A stretch of DNA of 34,032 nt from a bacterium. GTDB lineage: Bacteria; Patescibacteriota; Minisyncoccia; Phycocordibacterales; UBA12079. Location: the NCBI GenBank assembly GCA_030641525.1, contig DAOWHH010000008.1, positions 1-34,032 of the forward strand, read 5' to 3'. Shown piece by piece: positions 7,801-15,306 of this stretch (its first letter is position 1; each line of letters begins with the position of its first letter). A program made the position numbers and the translations under genes. The notes beneath the pieces were generated by a model. That model was not told where the DNA came from and did no database searches. It saw only the letters and a list, made by a program, of their open reading frames with translations.

Positions 7801-9947
7801 AAGGTATTGTTTATGATGGAAATGTTGGAATTGGAGTAGTTAATCCAACTAAACCTTTAGAAGTTGATGGGGATATTTTGGCCAATACAGGAAATTCCAT
7901 ATTTGCTAATCTTTATGCTAGTTTATTAAGACTTACAAACAGTAGTGCTAATAATACTTTAGAAATTCATGATGATGGAACATATACAGATACAACTCCA
8001 TTTGTAATTGATGCAGAAGGAAATGTAGGAATAGGAACAAACAGACCTGCTTCAACATTAGATGTATTGGGAAGTGTTAGGTCTGGAAATATAAAAACTC
8101 AAGATATAGATGTAAATTACTTAACTGTGAGTACTCAAAGTGATGATGTAGGTGTTCTAAATTTGAATAATAGTGCCAAAGCTAATTTTAGACCGAGTGA
8201 TATAGGTATTAGTGAGTGGACTGAATGGAAATTTGATTCAACACATACAACTGATACATGTGATGGTAATAATACTAATAAAATTATTTGTACAGATTAT
8301 AATACAGTTAATAATTGTGTTGATGTTGCTTTAGTAGAAGTGAGTGGTGAGTCTGCTGGATCTGCTTGGAGAGAAATTACTTGTAGACCAACTGCAGGAA
8401 TTTATGCAATTCAAAACATAGACAATAACCTTAATTTTGTAAATGGTGACGGAGATTCAAAAATGATAATTGATCAAGAAGGAAATATAGTTGTTGAAGG
8501 AGCCATTACATCTGGTGGTGAAAATATTTGTCTTGAAGATGGAACTAATTGTATGGCAAGTAAATGGGGTGAGGGAATAGCGTCTAGGGATGTTGTTTAT
8601 GAAGGTGGAAATGTAGGAATAGGAACAGATAACCCAACTAAAGCTAAATTGGTAATAAATAATGATACAGAGCCTTTTGACGAAGAATTTTTAGATCTTT
8701 CTTCAACAGGACATTCGGTATTCAATAATCTTTATGCAACCCTTCTTACACTTACAAATACAGGAGATAGGGATATCCTTTTGATTAAAGATGAATTGGT
8801 AGGGGAAGAAGATCCAACACCATTTGTAATTGATGCAGATGGTAAGGTGGGAATTGGAGTAGCTGATCCTGCTTCAACATTAGATGTATTAGGTTCTATT
8901 AGGTCTGGGGATGTTAATACTCAAAATGCAGATATAAATTATTTGACAGTAAGTACACAAGGAGAATCTGTAGGTGTTCTAAATTTGAATAATAGTGCCA
9001 AAGCTAATTTTAGGCCGAGTGGGGTAGGTGACAGCGTAATAGGTGCTTGGGATTTTGATTCAGAGCAAGGAGATACTTGTGAAGGTGAAGATAATGTTAA
9101 TGCAATTATATGTACAGGATATAATACAGTTAATGGTGGAGATAATGATACATTTTGTTATGATCGTGGAAATGTAATAGTTGGAGGATCTCCTGCAGGA
9201 CTTGCTACTCGAGAAATTAATTGTAGACCAAATGCAGGAAATTACGCAATCCAGAACATTGGAAATAAACTTAATTTTGTAAACGGTAGTGAAGATTCTA
9301 AAATGACAATTACTCAAGATGGTCGTGTCGGAATTGGGACGGATAGTCCAAGAGGGAATGCTGGAGATTTAACTTTGGGAAATGCCGATGGAACTCGAGG
9401 GGATCTTTATCTATATGATTCACTTGCAGGAAAATATTCTGCAATGAGAACCCTTAATGGTAATTTTCATATAGATTCAGATGACACCGGGATTTATCCT
9501 ATATTTTTGAATTGGTTTAAAGGAACGGGTGGGGTTGTATTTGGAAATGGAAATCAAGGATTGGCTGGGAAGATATCTGCTGGTGGAGATTTAACAATAA
9601 GTAATTTAAAGAATTGTGCATCTGTCTATACTGATGGTAATGGAAAATTCATATGTGAGGGTAAATTGAGTTGTCCTTATGTTGATGAAGTATACGGAGC
9701 TAGCTATTGTCCAGAAGGTCCTTGTTCTGGTTTGGATTGTGGTTATGTTGAAAGTACTTATTTTCAACAATACAAAAGAACAACGACTTGTACGAATCTA
9801 AATACTGGGGAGAAGCTACTCCCTCCTACAATTAGCTATCATACTGTAAATACAGGAATAAGTTGTTTAGTTCATTGTGGTTTTTGTGGTTTTGGTTCTG
9901 ACTGTAAATCTAACAGGTGTGTATTAGATGATCCACCAGATAATTAG
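4863..9947 (+). CDS. Giant repetitive secreted/surface protein (NVGIGTxNPxxxLDVxGxI repeats, Cys-rich C-terminus)
   Basis: 1694 aa; signal-like N-terminus (IVGMISLFLTMSFVSNIALAWTGP), many fibre-like GIGTxNP repeats, last ~110 aa with 12 Cys. Confidence 0.9.
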   Translation: MEISKNNNICRIVGMISLFLTMSFVSNIALAWTGPTEGPTGGNTDAPLNVSSTNQIKTGDLTLGNLTFPKWTDSDNSDYNIDPFGNSVFARVYSLLDIYTPKFFDQDDPNNYYIDPNQNSVLNTIEISSLKLGSEESLTAWPEAIAPIWTKNDSDTYYTTGNVGIGTDDPLVSLDVVGNIQASGNITSGGENVCLEDGTNCAIATPGKWGDGIGTGDIYYTTGIEVGDIGIGTDDPTVKLDVIGDIKSSGDICSGDGCIGDYIAGSSIWNENASDIYYNAGNIGIGTANPSEELEVVGDILANTGNSVFANLYANLFRLTNDSIYETLVIKDEIGDTTPFVIDAEGNVGIGKTNPIKKLDVVGDIQASGTICDSDGKCIGDIPAADEVGKWSDGTTIGEIYYTDGNVGIGVIDPTEELDVVGNIQASGNITSGGDLQIGVGGYIDDDDIQAGTSDDWIHLNGYLEMRSNSDNHGIVLRDKDESNYLSITQKNGYSYFSDSNVSGSYFLRGGGASATIRGDLYVAGSDVYDGSGPLRLSGEDNVQITMDYLSNDTDSAIIFGKDSITAPTELMRITEDGRLGIGTNNPASTLSVLGSLTVLRPESTTYSPGNEISLQSWSTNTSTENDGWISGSATDTCNGNISDSYICAGGEGGKLCVDTKLVEGVEYQHTNVTCVAGTETYSLRTDDGVLQFLNNLSNEKFTIDQEGNVIINGTITSGGENVCLEDGTNCPADSDTGKWSDGTTEGIVYADNVGIGVANPTVALDVVGDVKVSGGSLHLNKDDSIFLENDKHAITYNDGKGNFNIRVGHSPSEVVTEAGYPSHMEWSQSSGLWQVNLPSNSLNVGDSITWDRVLQFNKDGTLSISGDLDVKGSDVYDGSGPLRLSGEDNVQITMDYSSNDTDSAIIFGKDSITAPTELMRITEDGRLGIGTNNPTVALDVMGDINASGGIISGGQNVCLEDGTNCAIAAPGKWSDGATEGIVYDGNVGIGVVNPTKPLEVDGDILANTGNSIFANLYASLLRLTNSSANNTLEIHDDGTYTDTTPFVIDAEGNVGIGTNRPASTLDVLGSVRSGNIKTQDIDVNYLTVSTQSDDVGVLNLNNSAKANFRPSDIGISEWTEWKFDSTHTTDTCDGNNTNKIICTDYNTVNNCVDVALVEVSGESAGSAWREITCRPTAGIYAIQNIDNNLNFVNGDGDSKMIIDQEGNIVVEGAITSGGENICLEDGTNCMASKWGEGIASRDVVYEGGNVGIGTDNPTKAKLVINNDTEPFDEEFLDLSSTGHSVFNNLYATLLTLTNTGDRDILLIKDELVGEEDPTPFVIDADGKVGIGVADPASTLDVLGSIRSGDVNTQNADINYLTVSTQGESVGVLNLNNSAKANFRPSGVGDSVIGAWDFDSEQGDTCEGEDNVNAIICTGYNTVNGGDNDTFCYDRGNVIVGGSPAGLATREINCRPNAGNYAIQNIGNKLNFVNGSEDSKMTITQDGRVGIGTDSPRGNAGDLTLGNADGTRGDLYLYDSLAGKYSAMRTLNGNFHIDSDDTGIYPIFLNWFKGTGGVVFGNGNQGLAGKISAGGDLTISNLKNCASVYTDGNGKFICEGKLSCPYVDEVYGASYCPEGPCSGLDCGYVESTYFQQYKRTTTCTNLNTGEKLLPPTISYHTVNTGISCLVHCGFCGFGSDCKSNRCVLDDPPDN

Positions 9948-10012
9948 ATGTTATGAATAATCAATTGTTATTCACAAAAGATAAAATACTTGTTTGAAAA
10001 ATGAAATTAAAT

Positions 10013-10046
10013 AAAACAAAAGCACCTCATTGGTGCTTTTGTTTTT
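10013..10046 (+). terminator. Rho-independent terminator after the giant surface-protein gene
   Basis: aaaacaaaagcacc-tcat-tggtgcttttgttttt. Confidence 0.85.
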
Positions 10047-10075
10047 GATTATTATATTGAAATATTTTTAGTTAT

Positions 10076-10104
10076 ATTTACCAGCTATCGGATAGCTGGT
10101 AAAT
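10076..10104. repeat. Short copy of the ccagctatcsgatagctgg palindrome family
   Basis: atttaccagctatc-g-gatagctggtaaat, perfect 14-bp arms. Confidence 0.85.
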
Positions 10105-10130
10105 TATCTTTTGTTTTTACACATTATATT

Positions 10131-10159
10131 TTGGAATGAAAAATCTTTTATTGTATAAT
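10131..10159 (+). promoter_or_regulatory. Sigma70-like promoter: TTGGAA - 17 nt - TATAAT
   Basis: -35 at 10131-10136, -10 at 10154-10159; an in-frame ATG at 10170 lies where transcription would begin. Confidence 0.6.
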
Positions 10160-11975
10160 GGTAATTGAAATGCTTTTAGATAATAAAAAAGTAGAAGATT
10201 TGCTTTTAGAATTAGGCTTGATTAAGCAAGAAGATTTTGATTTGGCACGACAAGAAATAAGAGAGAATAATAATCTCTGTGATATTTTAATAAGAAAAGG
10301 AAAACTAAATAAAGATGAATTAAGAGATATTCAAATGAAAATAACAGGTATAGATTTTGTTGATTTGAAGAATCAAAAGATTGATGAAAAGATTTTATCT
10401 ATTATTCCAGAACCAATTGCTCGGAAATACAATATAATTGCCTTTGATAGAGATGCTAAAACATTAAAAATAGCTGTTTTAGATATATCTGTTTTAGATG
10501 AAATAGATTTTTTAAAGAAAAATATATCTTTAAGAATAATTCCTTATTTAACCAATGAAGCTTCTATTAATAATAATCTTTTGCGTTATCAAGAATTATT
10601 AAAAAAAGATTATGGATCTGTAATTCAGAAAGAATTTTTATCTTTTCAGACTATTTCAGAAGATTCTATAAAGGATTTCTCAAACGAGAAATTATTAGAA
10701 TTAGCTAGAGATAAGAGAATAAATTTTGTTTTTGATTTATTTATACAATACGCTCTTTCTCAAAATGCTTCTAATATTCATATTGAACCACAAAGAGATA
10801 ATGTTTTGATTAGATATAGGATTGGAGGAGTTTTATATCCAGCTATGTTTTTACCAAAAAACGCTATGTTTATTTTAGCTTTAAAGATAAAAGCATTAGC
10901 AGGTTTATCCGTACAAATGGGTATGAATAAAACCAGCTATCCGATAGCCAGTGACTATCGGATAGCTGGTTTTAATAAAAACCATTGTTTTCAAATGGGT
11001 TTTGATGGTAGAAATGTTGATTTCCAAGTACATATAATTCATACTTTATGGGGAGAAAAAATAGTTTTAAATCTTTTGAGAGATGGGGACTCAGGTTTTT
11101 CTTTAGATTCTTTAGGCTTTCACGGAAAGGCTTTAGATGTTTTATATACAGAGTTAAATAAAAGAAACAAAATGATCTTGATTGCTGGTGATGAAGGTTC
11201 CGGTAAAACTACTTCTTTTTATACTTTTTTGGATTTATTAAAATATTCTAATTTAAATATTACAACCATAGAAAATTCAATTGGTTTTCAGATGTCAGGT
11301 ATAAATCAAATGGTGACTAATTCTGATATATCATTTAATATAGCTAATGGAGTTAAAAAATTAGAAAAACAGGATGTAGATATTATTGGTGTTGATGAAA
11401 TAGAAGATTTTAAAACAATCAAGTCGTTATTTAATGGTACTTATGAAGATAAATTCACTTTAGCTGTTTTAGAAACTAAAGAAAATTCAGGAGCTAAAAT
11501 AATTTCGAAATTATTGAGTGTGGAATTAAGTCCAGCAGCCATAACATCTGGTTTAGGAGTTATTCTTTTGCAAAAAATGTTTCCTAAATTAGATAAAGAA
11601 AATAGTAATGAGTATTATTTGAACGTTTCCGAAATCACAAAATTATCTAAATCTAAAAAAATTGATTTAGAAAAAATAATGGATGCTTTGGTTCAAGAAA
11701 ATATTTTAGAGAAAAAGATTCCTTGGTCACAAGTAAAATTTTATAAATCAGATAAAAATAAAAAAGATTCTTCAGAAAATAATAAAAAAATTATGATAAG
11801 CGAGGTTCTTAAAATAAGTCCAATAGTCAAAGAAATGATTTTAAATAATAAAAATTCTGAGGATATTGAAAAACAGGCATTGAAAGAAGGGATGTTTTCT
11901 TTAGAAGAAGAACTTATTTTTAAAGCTGTGCAAGGTCTCATTAATATAGACTTAATACTTATATATGAAATTTAA
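10158..11975 (+). CDS. Divergent type IV pilus/type II secretion ATPase (PilB/GspE-like); true start probably 10170
   Basis: T2SSE N-terminal-like domain, NIHIEPQRDNVLIRYRIGGVL, Walker A AGDEGSGKTTSFYTFLDLL, Walker B-like VDIIGVDEIED. Confidence 0.85.
   Translation: MVIEMLLDNKKVEDLLLELGLIKQEDFDLARQEIRENNNLCDILIRKGKLNKDELRDIQMKITGIDFVDLKNQKIDEKILSIIPEPIARKYNIIAFDRDAKTLKIAVLDISVLDEIDFLKKNISLRIIPYLTNEASINNNLLRYQELLKKDYGSVIQKEFLSFQTISEDSIKDFSNEKLLELARDKRINFVFDLFIQYALSQNASNIHIEPQRDNVLIRYRIGGVLYPAMFLPKNAMFILALKIKALAGLSVQMGMNKTSYPIASDYRIAGFNKNHCFQMGFDGRNVDFQVHIIHTLWGEKIVLNLLRDGDSGFSLDSLGFHGKALDVLYTELNKRNKMILIAGDEGSGKTTSFYTFLDLLKYSNLNITTIENSIGFQMSGINQMVTNSDISFNIANGVKKLEKQDVDIIGVDEIEDFKTIKSLFNGTYEDKFTLAVLETKENSGAKIISKLLSVELSPAAITSGLGVILLQKMFPKLDKENSNEYYLNVSEITKLSKSKKIDLEKIMDALVQENILEKKIPWSQVKFYKSDKNKKDSSENNKKIMISEVLKISPIVKEMILNNKNSEDIEKQALKEGMFSLEEELIFKAVQGLINIDLILIYEI
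10928..10974. repeat. Long copy of the ccagctatccgatag palindrome, inside the PilB-like CDS
   Basis: taaaaccagctatccgatag-ccagtga-ctatcggatagctggtttta: perfect 20-bp arms, 7-nt loop. Confidence 0.95.
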
Positions 11976-12732
11976 AAAAATTGTCATTGCTAATTGGAAA
12001 ATGAATCCCAATAGCTTGTCTGAAGCTGAAGAGATTTTTAAAGGTATCAAAAAACGAGTTAATAAATTTAAAAATCTTAAAGTGGTTATTTGTTCTCCTT
12101 TTGTTTATATAAATAACTTAAAACAATTAAATAAAAAGGAAATTATTTCTTTAGGAGCACAAGATTGTTTTAATCAAGAGAAGGGCGCTTGGACTTCTAT
12201 GATTTCAGCTTCAATGATAAAAAGTGTCGGAGCTAGCTTTGTGATTCTTGGTCACTCTGAAAAAAGGTTAATAGGTGAAGATGACAAACAAATAAATCAA
12301 AAGATTAAATTAGCTTTTAAGAATAAACTTAAGGTGGTTTTGTGTATAGGTGAAAAAGAAAGAGACGAAGAAGGGGTTTATTTTTCGTTCTTAGAAAATC
12401 AAATATTATCAGCATTATCGGGGATTAATAGAAAATTTATTAAGAATATTTTGATTGTTTACGAACCAATTTGGGCCGTAGGTAAATCTTCTAGGAGAGT
12501 GATTTCAGATAAAGAATTACAAGAAATTAGTATTTTTATTAAAAGGGTTTTGATGGATAAATTTGGTGAAAAAGATTTTAATTTAATTAAAATTTTATAC
12601 GGTGGATCTGTAAGTCACAAAAATGTTGAAGATTTAATCCAAAATGGAGGAGTTGATGGCTTTTTAGTAGGTAGAGATTCTTTGGATTCTAGGAAATTTA
12701 ATAAGATTTTAGATGTAGTTGATAAAAATTAG
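11965..12732 (+). CDS. tpiA: Triosephosphate isomerase
   Basis: VIANWKMNP, ILGHSEKR, VYEPIWAVGKS, LYGGSVS, DGFLVGRDSL motifs. Confidence 0.97.
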   Translation: MKFKKIVIANWKMNPNSLSEAEEIFKGIKKRVNKFKNLKVVICSPFVYINNLKQLNKKEIISLGAQDCFNQEKGAWTSMISASMIKSVGASFVILGHSEKRLIGEDDKQINQKIKLAFKNKLKVVLCIGEKERDEEGVYFSFLENQILSALSGINRKFIKNILIVYEPIWAVGKSSRRVISDKELQEISIFIKRVLMDKFGEKDFNLIKILYGGSVSHKNVEDLIQNGGVDGFLVGRDSLDSRKFNKILDVVDKN

Positions 12733-12733
12733 T

Positions 12734-12777
12734 AAACCAGCTATCCGATAGCCAGTGGCTATCGGATAGCTGATTTT
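12734..12777. repeat. Third copy of the ccagctatccgatag palindrome, filling the tpiA-pgk spacer
   Basis: aaaccagctatccgatag-ccagtgg-ctatcggatagctgatttt, one arm mismatch, followed by a T run. Confidence 0.9.
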
Positions 12778-12785
12778 TAATAAAA

Positions 12786-13907
12786 GTGAGAAATATAATT
12801 GATCAAAAAGGAAAACTAAAATCTAAGAAAATTTTATTGAGATTGAGTTTAAATGTGCCTATTGAAAATGGTGTTGTTGCTGATGATTTTAAAATTAAAA
12901 AAGTTTTACCAACAATAGAGTTTTTAAGAAATGAAGGAGCTCGCATTATTATTTTAGGGCATATTAGAAGAAAGAAAACAGATTCTTTATTATTAGTAGG
13001 AGAATATTTAAAACAATTTTTTCCTTTTGAATTTATTGAAGATGTTTTAAGTGATGAAGTCCCAAAAAAAATAGCAAAAATGAAAGATGGTGATATTTTT
13101 TTGTGTGAAAATTTAAGAAAATACGATGGAGAGATAAATAATGACCCCGATTTTTCAAAAAAGATCTCGTTATTAGGTGATATATATGTTAATGAGGGTT
13201 TCTCGGTATCACATAGATCACATAGTTCTATTGTATCTTTACCAAAAATGATGGAAAGCTATTTCGGACCACTATTTATTAAAGAGGTAGAAGAATTAAA
13301 ACAAATACTTTATTCAGGACATCCGAGGATATTAATTTTGGGAGGTAATAAATTAAAAACCAAATTACCTTTAATAAAAAACTTTTTAGATATAGTTGAT
13401 TTTATTTTTGTGGGAGGATCATTGGCTAATAATTTTTTTAAATTAAAAGGTTTTGAAATAGGTCGGTCTTTTTTTTCTGAAGAAAATTTTGATTTAGAAA
13501 ATTTGATGAACAATCCGAAAATTATTTTACCAGTTGATGTCATAGTACAAAATCCTAAAGGAATATTTACTAGAAAACCTGATGAAGTTTTAAAAGATGA
13601 TGAAATTTTAGATTCTGGTCAAGAAACAATTTCTCTGTTGAAAGAGATAATAAATAAATCAAAATTTGTTTTATGGAATGGTCCTTTGGGAGATTATAAA
13701 AAGGGTTTTACTGATTCTACTTTTGAACTTATTCGAATTATAGCAAAAAGTGATATAGAATCTGTTGTTGGGGGAGGAGATACAGTTTTTACTATTTCCA
13801 AATTAGCTTTAAATGATAGCTTTGATTTTCTTTCTACTGGTGGAGGAGCAATGTTGGAATTTGTAGCCAATGGGACATTGGTTGGGATTGAAGCTCAAAA
13901 AGATTAA
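12786..13907 (+). CDS. pgk: Phosphoglycerate kinase (divergent; GTG start)
   Basis: LRLSLNVP, FLCENLRKYDGE, GGNKLKTKLPLI, LWNGPLGDY, VVGGGDTVFTI, STGGGAMLEFV. Confidence 0.92.
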   Translation: MRNIIDQKGKLKSKKILLRLSLNVPIENGVVADDFKIKKVLPTIEFLRNEGARIIILGHIRRKKTDSLLLVGEYLKQFFPFEFIEDVLSDEVPKKIAKMKDGDIFLCENLRKYDGEINNDPDFSKKISLLGDIYVNEGFSVSHRSHSSIVSLPKMMESYFGPLFIKEVEELKQILYSGHPRILILGGNKLKTKLPLIKNFLDIVDFIFVGGSLANNFFKLKGFEIGRSFFSEENFDLENLMNNPKIILPVDVIVQNPKGIFTRKPDEVLKDDEILDSGQETISLLKEIINKSKFVLWNGPLGDYKKGFTDSTFELIRIIAKSDIESVVGGGDTVFTISKLALNDSFDFLSTGGGAMLEFVANGTLVGIEAQKD

Positions 13908-14302
13908 ATTTTATCAGAAATTTCTAACCATCCATTTTTTATCCAGAACATAATATCTTCATAGAAAATATTGTCTTTAGAAGGTTCTTTTAATAGAATA
14001 ATTTTAATTTTATTTTTTCTAGAAAAATTTCTTCCAATAGAAAAAGCTAATTCAGTAAATACCCCTACTCCAATATACCCGATTTTATTTTTTTTATCCT
14101 CGTTAGCTATGAAATGAATATCTGTTTTTTCTAGATTTTTATAAAAGTTTTTATAAATTGATGGATATTCTTTTTCAAAATCTTCTTTTTTTATCGGTCT
14201 TGCCCAGTCTAGAATTTCAAAATTATTTTTCTTAAAATAATTAAACCAATCTTCTGCTTCTTTTCTTAAAGAAGCACTTCCTGAAATTGTTATTTTTTTC
14301 AT
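13904..14302 (-). CDS. Small protein, possibly nucleoside 2-deoxyribosyltransferase-like fold
   Basis: ITISGSASLRKEAEDWFNYF...IGYIGVGVFTELAFSIGRN; weak family assignment. Confidence 0.5.
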   Translation of the reverse strand: MKKITISGSASLRKEAEDWFNYFKKNNFEILDWARPIKKEDFEKEYPSIYKNFYKNLEKTDIHFIANEDKKNKIGYIGVGVFTELAFSIGRNFSRKNKIKIILLKEPSKDNIFYEDIMFWIKNGWLEISDKI

Positions 14303-14309
14303 ATGATTT

Positions 14310-14720
14310 TTAATTTTTTAGTTCTTTTATAATTCTTTCTTGTGCTTCTTTCATTTCTTCTTCATTTAATTTTTTAATATTATCAAAAATTAAAGCTCCT
14401 TTATGTCCATCGTTTTCGTGTCTAGGTACTAACCAAATATGTGCGTGAGGTATTTCTTCCCCAATAATAGCAGAAGCAATCATTTCTGTATTAAAAGCTT
14501 TTTTTTGTGCTTTTGCAATTTTATTTACAACATTAAAATATTCACCTACATCTTCCATATCCCATACCCATCTATAATGTTTTTTAGGGATAATTAAAGT
14601 ATGTCCTGGATTTAAAGGAGCAATACTCAAAAAAGCCAAAAAGTTTTCGTCTTCATATACTTTATAATTTGGGATTTCTCCCGCCACGATTTTGCAAAAT
14701 AGGCATTTTTCTTCTTGCAT
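14310..14720 (-). CDS. HIT family protein
   Basis: CLFCKIVAGEIPNYKVYEDENFLAFL...PLNPGHTLIIPKKHY...IPHAHIWLVPRH (HIT-like motif). Confidence 0.9.
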   Translation of the reverse strand: MQEEKCLFCKIVAGEIPNYKVYEDENFLAFLSIAPLNPGHTLIIPKKHYRWVWDMEDVGEYFNVVNKIAKAQKKAFNTEMIASAIIGEEIPHAHIWLVPRHENDGHKGALIFDNIKKLNEEEMKEAQERIIKELKN

Positions 14721-14721
14721 A

Positions 14722-14979
14722 TTATTTATATATATTATGTTTACCGATTAATAAAAAAATAAAAACTTGTTCTTTTTCTATTTCAAAAATTATTCTATAT
14801 TGATGATTAATTGAGAAAGAATATAAATCTTTAAATTTTCCGTGAAGTTTATGAGTTTTGAGGGTCGGATTAAAAGGGTTTTTTCTGAAAACCACTTCTT
14901 TATTCTCAGCCAATTCCTTAATTTTATAAGGAAGTTTTTTATATTTTTTTAAAAAAGTAGGTGAATAGATTATTTCCAT
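14722..14979 (-). CDS. RelE/YafQ-type toxin (mRNA interferase-like)
   Basis: 85 aa: EIIYSPTFLKKYKKLPYKIKELAENKEVVFRKNPFNPTLKTHKLHGKFKDLYSFSINHQYRIIFEI. Confidence 0.85.
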   Translation of the reverse strand: MEIIYSPTFLKKYKKLPYKIKELAENKEVVFRKNPFNPTLKTHKLHGKFKDLYSFSINHQYRIIFEIEKEQVFIFLLIGKHNIYK

Positions 14980-14980
14980 G

Positions 14981-15196
14981 TTATCTTAAATCTTTTAAAC
15001 TTTTCAGCTTTATTCCTTTACCTTCTCTTATTTCTTTTCGGCTTTGTTTTAATTCTTGATAAAGAGTTTCTTCTTCCCAAGCACGAAAAAGAGAGCGAAT
15101 AAATTCACTTTTACTAGCAAAGTCACCTTTTTTAGTTTCTTGCTCTATTTTTTTTGCCATAGAATTAGGCATTGATATATTTAGAATTGTTCTCAT
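14981..15196 (-). CDS. Ribbon-helix-helix antitoxin
   Basis: MRTILNISMPNSMAKKIEQETKKGDFASKSEFIRSLFRAWEEE; directly upstream of the RelE-like toxin. Confidence 0.85.
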   Translation of the reverse strand: MRTILNISMPNSMAKKIEQETKKGDFASKSEFIRSLFRAWEEETLYQELKQSRKEIREGKGIKLKSLKDLR

Positions 15197-15220
15197 ATTC
15201 TTTAATAATATTATTTAATA

Positions 15221-15239
15221 TGTAATATATTGTATTACA
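15221..15239. promoter_or_regulatory. Putative operator palindrome for the toxin-antitoxin operon
   Basis: TGTAATA-TATTG-TATTACA, perfect, 25 bp upstream of the antitoxin start. Confidence 0.5.
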
Positions 15240-15306
15240 GTGCTGGACGATAGTCAAACGAAAAATGTCAATAAATTATATACTTCATATGTGTTAAAAT
15301 AATGAA

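Noticed and set aside
13904-13907. Four-base overlap of convergent stops (TTAA) between pgk and the minus-strand gene
   Set aside because: Common outcome in compact AT-rich genomes; not informative.
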